Below are positions 12,634 through 23,840 of a DNA stretch of 64,000 bases, piece by piece. The stretch is from the NCBI GenBank assembly GCA_028671895.1, contig CM053804.1:1679001-1743000 (forward strand). Direction: 5' to 3'. Below the pieces are notes generated by a model. It had not been told where the DNA came from, searched no databases, and was given only the letters and a program-made list of their open reading frames with translations. The translations under genes and the position numbers were made by a program. The stretch is from Oenanthe sinensis (taxonomy: Eukaryota > Streptophyta > Magnoliopsida > Apiales > Apiaceae). Position 1 is the first letter of the stretch, and each line of letters opens with the position of its first letter.

Positions 12634-14567
12634 TGTTAGGCCCCGGAAGTATCGTAAAAGGGGGGTTGAATACGATACTCACTAAATTAAAAAATTCTTT
12701 CGAATCTTTTACGGATAAATAATTTAGAGTTCGGTTAGTGGGCTCGTGTTCTTGAGGTGAATAGTATTTACGGAGCTGCTTACTAATTTTCTGTGTTTAG
12801 GATTAATCATTTGGGTTCTAGAAAATCAGCAGGAAAATAAACAACACAAGATTCGGGGAATATATCATTGATAAATATAAACCCTGAGGTTGCTACACCC
12901 GGTCAACAAATCCGGTCCGAAGAACAAGTTCTTCGCTGCTTAACAAAAACATATAACTCTCAATTTCCTATACAAGTATTTCTAGATCGGTACAAAGAAA
13001 ACTAAGACCGTAGAGAGTGATATATAGTGGCCCTGAACATTTTCCGTTAAGGTACCGGCCACTAATACATCTCCGGTGAAGAGGTATAGATTTTTCTGGG
13101 TTCTCTCCTCTCCGGCTTCGTCTTCTCTCTCTCTGGTTATTTTTGTTGTGTTGCTGAAGACTCTGCGAATGAATGGCTCTGCTTCAATTTATGTGTAGGC
13201 TTTTTCAGTACAGCTACGTGGCTTCATGTGGTCCAAGTAACTGAGCTGCTTCTTCACTTCTTGAATTAACAACCGTCGAGACATTTTATTTATAACCATC
13301 GGTGAGTCTGTGGATAACCGTCGAGACTGAAATAAATCACTTAAAACAATTTTGCTCAAGGATATCAATGATAGGTGGCATGCTGTGGCTGACTGTAGAT
13401 TAAACAATCTTAAACCCTCAACTATCGAAGTGCCATAACTATCGAGACTTAACCGTCGATGGAATAAATAATCTGGATATTTATCTGAGTCCCTTAACTA
13501 TCGAGATGCTGTAACCGTCGAGATGAAACAGTCGAACCCAATAACTATCGACTCAAAATGCATAACCGTCGAGTGAAATAAAATAAATAATATATCCAAA
13601 ATGGTAACCGTCGAGTGATTTGCTAACCGTCGGTAAATAAGACGAAATAGCCAAACAGGAAACCCAACCGTCGGAAATAAGACAAAACAGCCAAACAGCC
13701 TATAACCAACTATCGGTAAATAAGACGAAACAGCCAAACAGCTAAAACCAACTGTCGGTAATTCACCTTAGCCGTTTTTCCAACGATTCAAAGCTCTGTA
13801 GTATTTCTTTTCACTGCAACCAAGTTAATAAATTTACCTTTACTACTTGAACTTGATTTTCTCCGAGCTTTAGCACACAACGGTTATACAGCCAATTCTT
13901 TTCTAACATAGATGCAGTTCTCAATTCCTTTTGTGCTGACGTTTAGTGCGACTGGTCTGGTTCACAAACGACTAACACGAACTTGATCTTCACATCTTCT
14001 TGACTATTCAATTGGCCCTGTTTCTCTAGCTGTTAAGAAGTGCTTCTATTGTAAGTACATTGGAATCATCTGGCACTTATGCTGAACCATAAACATATCT
14101 GAAACCCTGAACATCTTCGAACTTTATCCTTCACTGAAGTCTGTACATATGAATGAACTTCCTCCAGCAATCTATAATAGACTCCAAGATTCCATCTAAT
14201 ATTTTGATTCTTTGTATTTGCCGTATATTCTATCTTCTCGATTCCTGTACTTGAGCTCTGCAATTCATTGCTTGACTGATTTACAGAATTGGATCACTAG
14301 AATCTTTCTTGTACTTTGACAACTGCTTCACTGTTTCCACATCCTTGAATACTTCAACCTTTATTCTTCACTGAGGCATGAACATATTAATGAACTTCTT
14401 CCAGTGAGCTAATGCTTCAAGTCTGTAGATTTCTTCTTTATCCTTTGTCTTTACCAAGTCTTCATGTCTTCCTGATTCCGGTGATAACTTCATATTATTT
14501 ACACGTCCTGTTCTTGTGTTGAGTTATAACCCTATGTTACATATAGGTCTATACATACAGCCTTTCA
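12634..14567 (-). repeat. 5' LTR of the Sirevirus-like element
   Basis: This is the right copy of the 1,934-bp repeat and the 5' LTR in transcription direction, carrying the promoter in use. It holds the same TATA-like sequence and the same U3 motif array (about 13262-13760) as the left copy. Single-base differences from the left LTR include transitions such as G/A near 12655 and T/G near 13312. Its outer edge touches the second GTTAA. Confidence 0.93.
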
Positions 14568-14572
14568 GTTAA
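14568..14572. repeat. Target-site duplication, right copy (GTTAA)
   Basis: This is the second copy of the five-base target duplication, directly after the right LTR. Confidence 0.9.
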
Positions 14573-15180
14573 CCTCAAGAAACAATGGTATGTGGTCTAA
14601 CGTTGATACCTCTAAAACTTTAACCTCGGACAATAGAAATAGGTTTCTCCATTCCTGATTTGCAAGACCTCTATCAAGTCGTTCTTGTACTCAGGTTGCA
14701 CTTCCCCTTGATCTTTCCCACATGAATTCATTATCAATAAAGCCTAAATCATTTAATTCACACTCATTAACAACGTCTTTGAAACCTTCTGACAAAGCTC
14801 TTGAATGTACCCCATTTCCTTGTTTTTCACGCACATATATAAGGTCGTTAAAGTCATCTATAACGCACCATGGTAGTTGTGACTCTCGAGCCAAATTTTG
14901 AAGTAAACTCCATGATTCATGTCTTCTATATCTCTCAGGCCATCCATAAAATCCTGTGTACCTCCACCGGCCAACCTGCTCACAAACCACTTCAAAGTCT
15001 ATATAATGGTTATAACTACCTTTAATCTCTACTCCCCTTTCTTTCTTCTACATAAATGCCAGGTCCCCTCCATGACCTTTTGCATCAACAACAGTGAATC
15101 AATCGGTGAAGTGAATTGCCTTACACATTGCCTCAATTTTATTCTGTCATTAACGTCGCAGATAAAAAAATTAGTTTGAC
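14573..15180 (-). pseudogene. L1-type LINE endonuclease domain, 3' cut by the Copia insertion
   Basis: The minus-strand reading contains WRYTGFYGWPE, ESWSLLQNLA, LPWCVIDDFND, FMWERSRG and, after a frame change, VQERLDRGLANQEW and LEVSTLDHIPLFLEV. This is the order of the endonuclease/exonuclease/phosphatase domain of plant L1 proteins, with the DFN, ERLDR-LAN and (S/T)DH-P motifs. Upstream, to about 15180, further domain sequence (IYVEERKGVEIKG) is readable through stops and one shift. The domain would continue across the Copia element at its left side. It is inactive, and the host sequence of the Copia insertion. Confidence 0.82.
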
Positions 15181-15419
15181 CTTATTTGACTTACGATTTC
15201 TTTAAGAAATTGAACTGCTCGTCAATTTTTATAATTGTAAATTTTAAAATTTAAATATTTTACTAACAAGTATGTAACTGTTGACTTTTGGTAGTGTTTA
15301 GAATATTCATCTTACTCTTATTATATATAGAATATAATGGGATGTTTAATAATATTAGCTTATTATATGTTATATTTAATTTTTGATTATAGATTGTGAT
15401 ATATTTGCAAATTATTTTT

Positions 15420-15422
<3 letters not shown>

Positions 15423-15466
<44 letters not shown>
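15423..15466. repeat. (AT)n microsatellite
   Basis: About 21 uninterrupted AT units within AT-rich intergenic DNA; the surrounding 15181-15660 shows nothing else I can support. Confidence 0.95.
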
Positions 15467-15469
<3 letters not shown>

Positions 15470-15659
15470 ATTGATTTTGCATGTACAATTATATAATCAT
15501 CTTCCACTTGAGTTTTGAGCCTTTACTGTACGTTCATAAAATTAATGATAATTTTCTTTAAAATTTAAATTTACCTTGATCAAAGAATTTGGTTTGCTTC
15601 TAAATGTGAGTTATTTAATATCTTACCACATTAGCATGTTACATATGTATGTGTTTTGT

Positions 15660-16710
15660 CCAGATTTTGTAGGGTTAATAACTAAGTCTATATGATTTCG
15701 TGATTGAAGGACAAGTAACAAAGTAGATGGACAAGTGCAGAAAAGTGAAGAAAAGAACTAGAACACGAGCAATTTTGGTGACGCGGAAAACCCCCGTTGA
15801 GAGGTAAAAACCGCGGGTGGGAGTGACCCAGCCAAAGCTATCCACTAGAATAAGTCTTACAATTGTTACAAATGATTGGAAATGAAATAAAAGTACAACA
15901 CATCCTATATGTCGACTGCAGTATGTACTCGTCCACTGCAGTTTGTACCCGTCAGGTCTGTGTATCTACTCGTCCACTGTAATTTATACTCGTCGGCTCT
16001 GTGTATCTACTCGTCGGCTATTCGTCAGCTATTAATCTACTGCTCTTCGGCTGTATTCTGCAGAGACTATGTTGAAGAAAGGCTATAGAAGGTGTAGAAG
16101 AAGTATAAATTGTAGTAGCATTGTTGCGTGAATTGTTTGGCGTAGGATGATGTAGATTTAGCTCCCGGTTCATCCCTATCATATGTAATGTATATATGTT
16201 ATCGTTGATGTAGGTTGTAGAAGTGTGTGTATATTGTAAGTAAGTGAGAAGCTAGAACTTGTGTATTTCTTGTGTAATTATCTAAATATATAGATATGAT
16301 CCCTCCATGCTAGCTAGTTGCTGGTTTGTAGCCCATGATTATCTCCACGATCCTATTATTTAGGCATTGATAAAGACCTTATCTCCTATTTTTCTGGGAT
16401 GGTGGCTGATTTATCTCCTAGATTTTAGGAGTCGTCGGTCGACGGGTTGATTTGGTCAGTTCCCGTTAGTGTATTGTATACTCGTCAGCTGTTCTTTTGT
16501 TACTATTTTCATGGAGCCACTTGCTGATCACGTTCCTTGATATTAGGGATGTTTATCCTTATCTTCCCCAAGAATTTGAATTGTTGTTGAAGATGGACTC
16601 TATCTCTCCCTTAATTTTCGGCCGTCGGGTGCTTCAGGGTTTACCCGTCGAGACTTGGTCTACTCGTCAGTTATTAATTAGCCTGGACGTGTAAAAATCT
16701 GGTATAAACA
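15660..16710. repeat. LTR-like remnant with CTCGTC motifs
   Basis: This roughly 1-kb stretch is less AT-rich than its surroundings. It includes a GACGCGGAAAACCCC / GAGAGGTAAAAACCGCGGG segment reminiscent of Copia LTRs. CTCGTCGGCT, CTCGTCCACT and CTCGTCAG motifs are scattered at about 15930-16030 and 16480-16670. No primer-binding site, purine tract or target duplication was found, so edges and class are uncertain. A short open frame at 16765-16968 downstream is unrecognised. Confidence 0.4.
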
Positions 16711-16969
16711 GTATGCGAACGGTTTTGTTTTTCCAAAAACAATTTAAGAATTAAATGATAGATTTTGCACAGTTCTCTTGCGTATAAGCCAGAAACGTTG
16801 AAAGAGATGTACAATAGCAAATTCATTGACAATCACTTTGTAAGAAACAACGCGTTCGTAGTGGATTTGTATATAGGCAAAGCATTAGTCAAATGTAAAA
16901 CAGCTTTGAAGGTTTGTGAAGTCCAGTTCAATTTCATTCTAGATCTTTTCGTTTTTTCAAAGTCTTAAA

Positions 16970-18278
16970 AGCTTGGTTCAAGGTGTACTACGAATATACT
17001 ATAGTTTAAGGCAGAGGCGGAATCAGAGCGGTCAACCTAAGTTCCAGTCTCGATTGACTTTTAAGAATTAATAAATAATTTATTTTTTAAGTCATGATTT
17101 TTAGTTAAAAATGAGTAAATATTTGGTATTGGGCCCCGGCCAACCTTTAAAATTTAATAATTTATTATTTTTGTCCCGATTATTTTAAAATTCTGATTCG
17201 GTCACTGTTTTAAGGGACTTAATAATGGAGTGAACAAGGGATACCAGGTGAATCCTTTAATAGTCAACTAGATATTATTTTTACATTTTATGATTGAAAT
17301 TCAAACTGAGGGAATATTATATATCTTACATAAACGGTAATCTAGAAAGTAGAAATAATAGTATCGAAAATATAAATGACACCGTCGTGGATTCTTTATC
17401 CTCAATAAACACAATATTTGATATGTGATGGCTCCCACTAATAATATCTCAATTGTATTATTTATGTATTTTAATAAAACATGTCAAATTTTGAATGAAC
17501 TGGAAAATTTAATATATCATTTCTTATAATAAAAAACTACTCCTATTAATCTATCTATATAATAAAAGTAAATCAAACTTTTAATATCATGAAACAATTA
17601 AAGTTTAAGATCATACCATTAAAATAAGATGTCAAAATATAATTAAAACGAAAATATAATCTCTCATGATTGCAGATAGAAAGGTAAGTTACGTATTTAA
17701 ATATGTGATATGGTATGATTAATATATGTCCACGTTCTAATACTTTAAATATTTTTATCCGAATGATTGATTCCGTGTTTAATTAACCGAAAGCTGATGG
17801 TTGCAAGTTTCAACTAAGGCAACTTTTTTATTTCAAATTTTATATTAAGCACTAAGAAAGATTAGCCGTAAGTATATGACTAATACTAGTCCATGCATGA
17901 TTATCATTGAAAACAACACATCAAACGCAACAATAACGGGATTCGTATGTTTTGTTATTTACAAACAACAACATGCAAACCATCTGTATATAAAAGTCGA
18001 AACGGGTGGAATAAATCTACCAAAAAAATATTTAAATTTATAGAATATTCTAAAATAATTATTTGTAAAAAAAAGTAGGGGAGCTTTTCAAATGGGCAGC
18101 TTTCTTCAAGGCACTTGACCCATTCTAGATTGTAGTCTTCCTGGTTGAACCGCACACGAGCCTATTGCTCTTAATGTGGGCCCAATATATGACGGGGCAT
18201 CCAAAATTCTATCCATACTTTCATCCCTACCTAATTTGTACAACATTGAACCACCAAAAATAAACCGTTTGAATTAAA
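16970..18278. other. AT-rich intergenic DNA
   Basis: I see no coding or repeat signal that stands out. The part nearest 18278 should include the ATL gene's 3' untranslated region and its cleavage signals. Confidence 0.6.
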
Positions 18279-19508
18279 TTAAACCGGTAGCTTTGCCGGA
18301 TCAGTTGATTTTCCTTTTACTGAACCGTCATTGCCACCCGGTTGAGCTGACGTTGAAGGGCCTCCGTCACCGGCCACCACCTTCGACCTCGTCGATAATG
18401 CTCTCGACAAGAACGACGGCATTCGAGCGAATGTCCATCGGTCCGATTTTCCCACACGTTCTATACTCCCGAGCCGTTTAATAGTTTTTCCTCTACTTGA
18501 ACCTTCTTCATTGCCGGTTTTGTTTCCCTTTCTAACACTTCCTTCACCAACCATGCTTCCGGTCCGGTTTAATGATCTCTTAATAATTTCATTTCTTACT
18601 TCATCGGGTAATCGTAACGTATATCGGTCCACATTCTCACATGGTTGAACCAATGAAGGTTGGACCAAGGAATGGCCGGTTGAGTGTGATCGAGGAAAAA
18701 TATTTTCAATGCCAAATAACTTGGACCGGACCGAACCCGATCTAACGGAACCCGATCTTGGTGGACGGTTCGCTCTCAAACTACCGGTTCTCTTCATCAC
18801 ATCCGGTTTAGGCAGCTCAAGCAAATTATTAGTAGGCCTTTCTTGACTCTCATCAGGTACAATAGTAACATGAACTTCTCCTTGCGGCTCAACCACATTA
18901 TCAACCTCATTAACCAATCCCGAAACCGGCAATTCATCGGCCACCTCCACGGATTCAACCGGTTCAGCAGCAAGATCAGCTCGACAAACCGGACACGTAG
19001 TATGCGAAGCAAGCCACATATCAATACATTCCAAATGAAACACGTGATCACATTTCGGAAGCAACCTTAACGTTTCATCATCTTCAAATTCGTTCAAACA
19101 AACCGCACACTCCAACGCGCCTTTTCCAATATGCAAGTCCTTGACTTCCGAATAAGCAAGCGTCGGAAGCGCATCGATAACTGTCGCGTCCAGCCCACGG
19201 GAAGCTGCCGCGCGTCGAGCACGCATGGATAGCGTCCCTCGAATACTCCCACCCGTACCCGATTGTGACCACCGCCGAACATAAATAGAAAAAAAGCCCA
19301 TAAAGAAAAGAGCTGTAATCAAAACAGCAATTATAATAGCAATAGAAGGGCTAAACTTTGCATATCCATACGGGTCATTCGGGGTTGCCGGTGTTGTCGA
19401 ATCTTGGCCGTTCACGGCGGAGATCGCCGTAAAAATAAAAGTGAATATAACACTTGCATGGCTTATTTTCACCGGAAAACTCAAAATATTAATATTCTCG
19501 ACACCCAT
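18279..19508 (-). CDS. ATL-family RING-H2 E3 ubiquitin ligase (ATL6/ATL31-like)
   Basis: This intronless 409-aa gene encodes a membrane-bound RING-H2 ubiquitin ligase of the plant ATL family, which passes ubiquitin from an E2 enzyme to target proteins. Residues 1-34 look like a signal peptide and about 53-78 form a hydrophobic membrane segment followed by RRW. The ATL-specific GLD motif is at 105-107. The RING-H2 ligands are C134, C137, C153, H155, H158, C161, C172 and C175, with exactly the ATL spacing (2-15-1-2-2-10-2), and the Trp after the sixth ligand (W165) is present. The C-terminal half is basic and Ser-rich, with RYTLRLPDEVRNEI and SDRWTFARMPSFLSRA blocks that I associate with the ATL6/ATL31 branch, implicated in carbon/nitrogen response and defence. 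The upstream AG-rich leader suggests the promoter lies near 19700-19760. The gene looks intact. Confidence 0.95.
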   Translation of the reverse strand: MGVENINILSFPVKISHASVIFTFIFTAISAVNGQDSTTPATPNDPYGYAKFSPSIAIIIAVLITALFFMGFFSIYVRRWSQSGTGGSIRGTLSMRARRAAASRGLDATVIDALPTLAYSEVKDLHIGKGALECAVCLNEFEDDETLRLLPKCDHVFHLECIDMWLASHTTCPVCRADLAAEPVESVEVADELPVSGLVNEVDNVVEPQGEVHVTIVPDESQERPTNNLLELPKPDVMKRTGSLRANRPPRSGSVRSGSVRSKLFGIENIFPRSHSTGHSLVQPSLVQPCENVDRYTLRLPDEVRNEIIKRSLNRTGSMVGEGSVRKGNKTGNEEGSSRGKTIKRLGSIERVGKSDRWTFARMPSFLSRALSTRSKVVAGDGGPSTSAQPGGNDGSVKGKSTDPAKLPV

Positions 19509-21680
19509 CTTAGCATATAATTAAATAAATATTTTCGAACTCGGAGAGTACACTGGCGAAAATAAAAATAAAAAGGGAGAGATTAGCTAAATGAGATACA
19601 CACTTAGAAGAAACGTACAAATATATATGTTGTAGATATTGTAAATTTGTAATAATATCCAAGTAGACAAAGAGATGAGAAGGAGAGAGGAGGGTGAGTT
19701 TGTGGGTCGTGAGATTAGGTTTAGTCGTCTAAAATATAGAGTCTTTAATTATACTTTTCATTCGAGAAGGAATAAAATAGAAGCTTCTAAATTTTCATTT
19801 ATATGATGTTAGTGATGAAATCACCTACAAATACAGCGTTATTTCTAAATAAGGCGGAAGAAAGTTGGTTCATCTTGCACATAAATTTAAAAGATGTTTT
19901 GATAAATAAATTAAACAAATTTAATTCCAAAAGTTTTTATTTATTAAAGATTATTTATATATTATCTCTTATAAAACTCTTACAATAATATCTGGAATTA
20001 TGTAATTTCTTCTATGATTTTAAATAATATGAATTTTTTTGTTCTTTTAAAATTTCAAATTTATATTAATTCAACTTCAATTTTTTTATATATTATTTAA
20101 TTAAATTTTATATTTCTAAACGGACTATATATGGAGAATCGGGGTTTAGATATGATATACTCCATTTGATCCTTTTTATAGGGTATTGCATGCAAATCTA
20201 AGTATTAATAAAAAGAATTTTTCTGAATAAAAATATTTTTAAAATCCTTTAATTCAAAAAAAATATTGAATAGACTTTTTATTTAAATTTAAAGATGCGT
20301 GCAATTTGTTATAAAAAAAAGACTAAAAGGACGTGAGGGAGTACTATATTGAAATATAAAGTTTAATTAATTAATAATCATATGGGTTATCACAAAAACG
20401 TTATGAAATATTTTTTTCTCACCAAGATAGAAACGTTTGGTCAAACAAGGAGGCAGACTGGCCGCCGTGGGAGGCAATAAAAAAAGGAAATTTGAATATA
20501 TCATTAATGGCTTAATTATATTGATACCATTAAATTTTGAGTCACAATATAATCTCGCCATTAAATACAAATTTTGAACGATTCAATAATTAAATTCTTG
20601 AAATTTGTATATTGTTGTCCCCATTTTTGATAAAAAAACTCTAAAGTCGAACCGATTTAAAACCGTACTAATATTTTAATTCCAATTTGATTTTTAAAAT
20701 TTTTCGAATGGAATACAAGTCGAACCGAAGCGCAATAATATTTATAATATAATTGCTTTTACTCAAGGTATGATTAGCCTTCTCTCTTCATGTACACCAT
20801 TCAATTTTGTTATAGTGATAGACTATAAGAATTGTGTTTTTCTAAGTTATTTTAATAATCTATTTTAAATTTATATTTGAAGAGAATATATAATATTAAA
20901 TAATTTAAAGGTGATAATATATGATTAATATTTTGAATTAAAAAATACTAAATATATTATAAATATATTTTAGTTAAAAGATGATCCATTTACAAATTAA
21001 TATTATCTCTTAAATAGATTTTTATTAGCCAACACCCCATTTACAAATTTTAATTATAAGTATAATTTATTAGTATTCCTCTCCATAAAAATTACACACA
21101 TATATATTAAATAATAAAATTAAATTATTTTGACATAAATGATAGATAAAAGTATATTTAAAGAAAAATATCAAATACTTATTTTAAATAGTTATTATTA
21201 TGAGAAATATAGATTTATACAACGGGATTAAGAGAATGAAATTTTATAATATAATTTTTTTAATTTCATAAAATATAATGTTAATTGATAGTTTGTTATT
21301 GAAAATTTATTTAATTTAATGAATGCAAAAAATGAAATTATAAATGAAATATTTATTTTAACATTACATAAATAAGTTATTTTTCATTTTATTTTAAAAT
21401 AAAATAACCAATAAAGTTCTCTTTATATTTTTAAAAAATATGATTAATATTAAGAATTAAACTAATTTATTATAAAATTATAAAAATAATTTTAAACCAA
21501 TAAACATACAGTAACGAATATTGGAAGGGTCAGAATATTATATGGAAGATATCAAATGATTGTGCAAGGAATCGAACCATGTAATATCTGTAACACAATT
21601 GTACAAATTAGGCGCCACTAATTTAGGCCTTCATTGCACTACAAAATTTGAAAAAAATACTTGAAAGATTTTAGACCGTC
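19509..21680. other. ATL upstream region and AT-rich intergenic DNA
   Basis: The first 250 bp upstream of the ATL start hold its leader and a TATATTTT stretch near 19735 on the minus strand that could be a TATA box. Beyond that the DNA is AT-rich with no recognisable gene. Confidence 0.5.
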
Positions 21681-21683
21681 ATC

Positions 21684-21916
21684 TTGTGGTCGTTTGGGGT
21701 TCCTTAAACTTAAAATAAGTAATTTATTTTATTTTCATTTTTTACATATTTTCATATTTTTTTAAAGATAAATATTTATTTTAGAATTTTAAAACCAAAT
21801 ATTATTTTCAAAATAAAAAATAAGTTACTTATTTTCAGAAAAAGTACATACATCCCTATTTTTTCCCGGAAATAAGGGCTTATTTCCGGAAATAAGCCGT
21901 AGCCAAACAACCCCAT
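21684..21916. mobile_element. Small non-autonomous DNA element (MITE-like)
   Basis: The left edge reads CGTTTGGGGTTCCTTAAACT and the right edge reads, reversed, GGGGTTGTTTGGCTACGG. Both are followed inward by AAATAAG / AAATAAGCC-type sequence, giving imperfect inverted ends about 230 bp apart. The GTTTGGG-type terminus is common in plant MITEs. No convincing target duplication is visible, so the class is left open. Confidence 0.45.
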
Positions 21917-21973
21917 TATCGTTTCATTCCCCGGCTATTATAGATATAGATGTTTTATTATACTCAGTTCCAA

Positions 21974-22180
21974 CCAATTGCTAACGTTTAGCAGAGAAAG
22001 TCCGACACATATTTTAAGATATATATAAAGTATAGTTTCATAACTTATTTTTTAAATTTTTTTTCTGAATAAAAATTTATTTTTATTCAGATTTTTTTTA
22101 AAAAAATAAGTTATGGAACTATACTTTATATATACCTTAAAATGCGTACCAAATTTTCTATACGAAACATTAACAATTGG
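21974..22180. repeat. 207-bp near-complete inverted repeat (hairpin MITE)
   Basis: The two halves are inverted copies across almost the whole length. The outer arms begin CCAATTG and include AAGTATAGTT and ATAACTTATTTTTT inside, and the centre lies in the AT-rich run near 22075. Foldback MITEs have this structure, and a transcript would form one long hairpin suited to small-RNA production. No clear target duplication. Confidence 0.7.
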
Positions 22181-23201
22181 GTGGGACGAATGTACTATTG
22201 TTTAGGTAGATAATTATAAAATATTACATGACTTTTATGTAAAATATGAGAAGGTTTGCAGATATCAACACATAACCAAACTCCATTTTAAATTTGTTAA
22301 CAAAGTGCGATCTCATGTAATTTTCTGGAAGAACTATTCTTTTCTAAAATTTTAAATAATATGTAACTAAGATAATAAAAATAAATAATTTTTAATTTCA
22401 AAACCGAAACTACGCCGCTTAAAACCAAAGCCTCATATATTAAAATCAACCAAACTAATACTATTTAATTTGGTTTCCATATATATATTTTAAAATCGCA
22501 CATATTTAATTACAATTATGATTTTAAATTAAAACAAATACATATCCGCCGCACGGGACCGTAAAATCCATTAATTATGGTGTCCTGTCTAGTAAAGTAG
22601 ATTGTGAAAATCAGCATTCGAGCAGCAGCAGCAGCACCAAAGGTTAGAATCTGCTAAACTTCCCTCGCGTATATATGTATATATACATCTCATGTACGTA
22701 TTCTACCAATCTGTTGGTTCATTCTATTAGGGCTTCATTGTACCCATGTTATATTACATCAATTCACGCTATATTTGCTTTAATTGCTAGTGTTTTTGGT
22801 AGATATATCATTATTATATGCTCTTATTCTGTATTGATTTATATACTGTAGAGTTTGTTGCAGAAATTAGGGTAATTGATATTATATCCATTCTACTAGT
22901 AGTGTATGTGGTCTTGTACACAAATTTCATTTAATTGCAGTATTCTCTTCTCATTGTTTAAGTTACAGTCTAGTTGGTTGATTAATGACTTATGTCTCGG
23001 AAATGTTGGTTTATTTTGTCTTTTTGGTGAGAATTAAGTCATCGTCCCACGTAAACAGAATTTAATGAATATATAATGATACCGAACAAAAGATCGTTAA
23101 TAAGATAAATTGAAACAAATTTAACGGAAACTGCCAATTTTTCATGTATTCCATACGAAGATATATAACTCAAGGCAATATGTATTCCGTATGCCTTCTA
23201 A

Positions 23202-23336
23202 TTATGTTCTAGCACATCTCTTTACAGGCATGTTTGTGCCAGTAACAGTCTCCCTTCTTTTCCAGCTTAACACAGCACCAACAACCATTCCAAAACTTGC
23301 ATAGGAAAGGATAACAAAAGCTAACTTTCTTCTCAT
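23202..23336 (-). CDS. Putative 44-aa membrane micropeptide
   Basis: An ATG-started frame encodes MRRK followed by a 21-residue hydrophobic stretch (LAFVILSYASFGMVVGAVLS), then WKRRE and a short polar tail ending RCART. The positive N-terminus, single membrane span and basic border look like a genuine small membrane protein or the last exon of a larger one. It lies about 250 bp upstream of, and opposite to, the promoter of the 70-aa gene. No homolog is recognised, and it could be chance or a gene relic. Confidence 0.25.
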   Translation of the reverse strand: MRRKLAFVILSYASFGMVVGAVLSWKRRETVTGTNMPVKRCART

Positions 23337-23586
23337 CAGACATATATCTTAGCTTTCCAATACCAGAACGGTTATGACCATCACTATGCTGGATGATTCC
23401 TGATATGTTTACTTCCGCAACTAGTTTAAAACAAATACAAAAAATATGAGTACATATGCATATGTGTGTGTGTGTGTGTGTACCCCTATATTAAAGCTAG
23501 GGATGATGAATTGCTTAGATTTAAGTGTTGCAAACTGAGTAAAATGTCAGTTGTGTTCTGTTGATTAGATGACCCAGTTTGCTTAT

Positions 23587-23686
23587 TGGGCTCATATAAG
23601 TAGGCCAGTTTTTAAAAATATGGGCCGGTTAATTTACAGGGCTCCGGCCTATATAAAGTAGTAGTAGTAGTAGAAAATTAGGGTTT
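23587..23686 (+). promoter_or_regulatory. Promoter of the 70-aa gene: site II motifs, TATA box, telo-box
   Basis: Two TGGGCY site II elements (TGGGCT at 23587, TGGGCC at 23621), a TATATAAA box (23650-23657) and a TTAGGGTTT telo-box (23678-23686) fall in order within 100 bp, just before a leader with a clean intron donor. In plants the site II plus telo-box combination marks genes for ribosomal, mitochondrial and growth-related proteins. Confidence 0.75.
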
Positions 23687-23840
23687 GTCAATTTGAAATC
23701 GTTGGCTTCTCTTCTCTCAGGTATTCCAGAATCTTCTCTTCCTCTGCTGCAAATATATAATGATTATAATTATTATATATATTTATCAATTTAAATTTTT
23801 GATGAGTTGTAACTTGAAATTGATCTGATAAAATAGGGAA

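Larger units (their letters stand above)
769..14567 (-). mobile_element. Sirevirus-like Ty1/Copia LTR retrotransposon, complete but with decayed coding region
   Basis: A 13.8-kb element with equal 1,934-bp LTRs, both starting TG and ending CA in plus orientation. A tRNA-iMet-type primer-binding site lies 2 nt inside the right LTR, a purine tract adjoins the left LTR, and GTTAA flanks both ends, so it is transcribed on the minus strand. In that direction the order is gag-like remnants, protease, integrase, reverse transcriptase, RNase H, then about 4 kb before the 3' LTR. That is the Copia order, and the large size with a long post-pol region fits the Sirevirus (SIRE/Maximus) lineage. No long reading frame survives. 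The LTRs differ at roughly 15 sites by eye (about 0.8 percent), so the insertion is recent. It sits in an older LINE. Confidence 0.93.

Noticed and set aside
18797..19282. Several open frames of 62-84 codons on both strands
   Set aside because: They are out-of-frame shadows of the ATL coding sequence.
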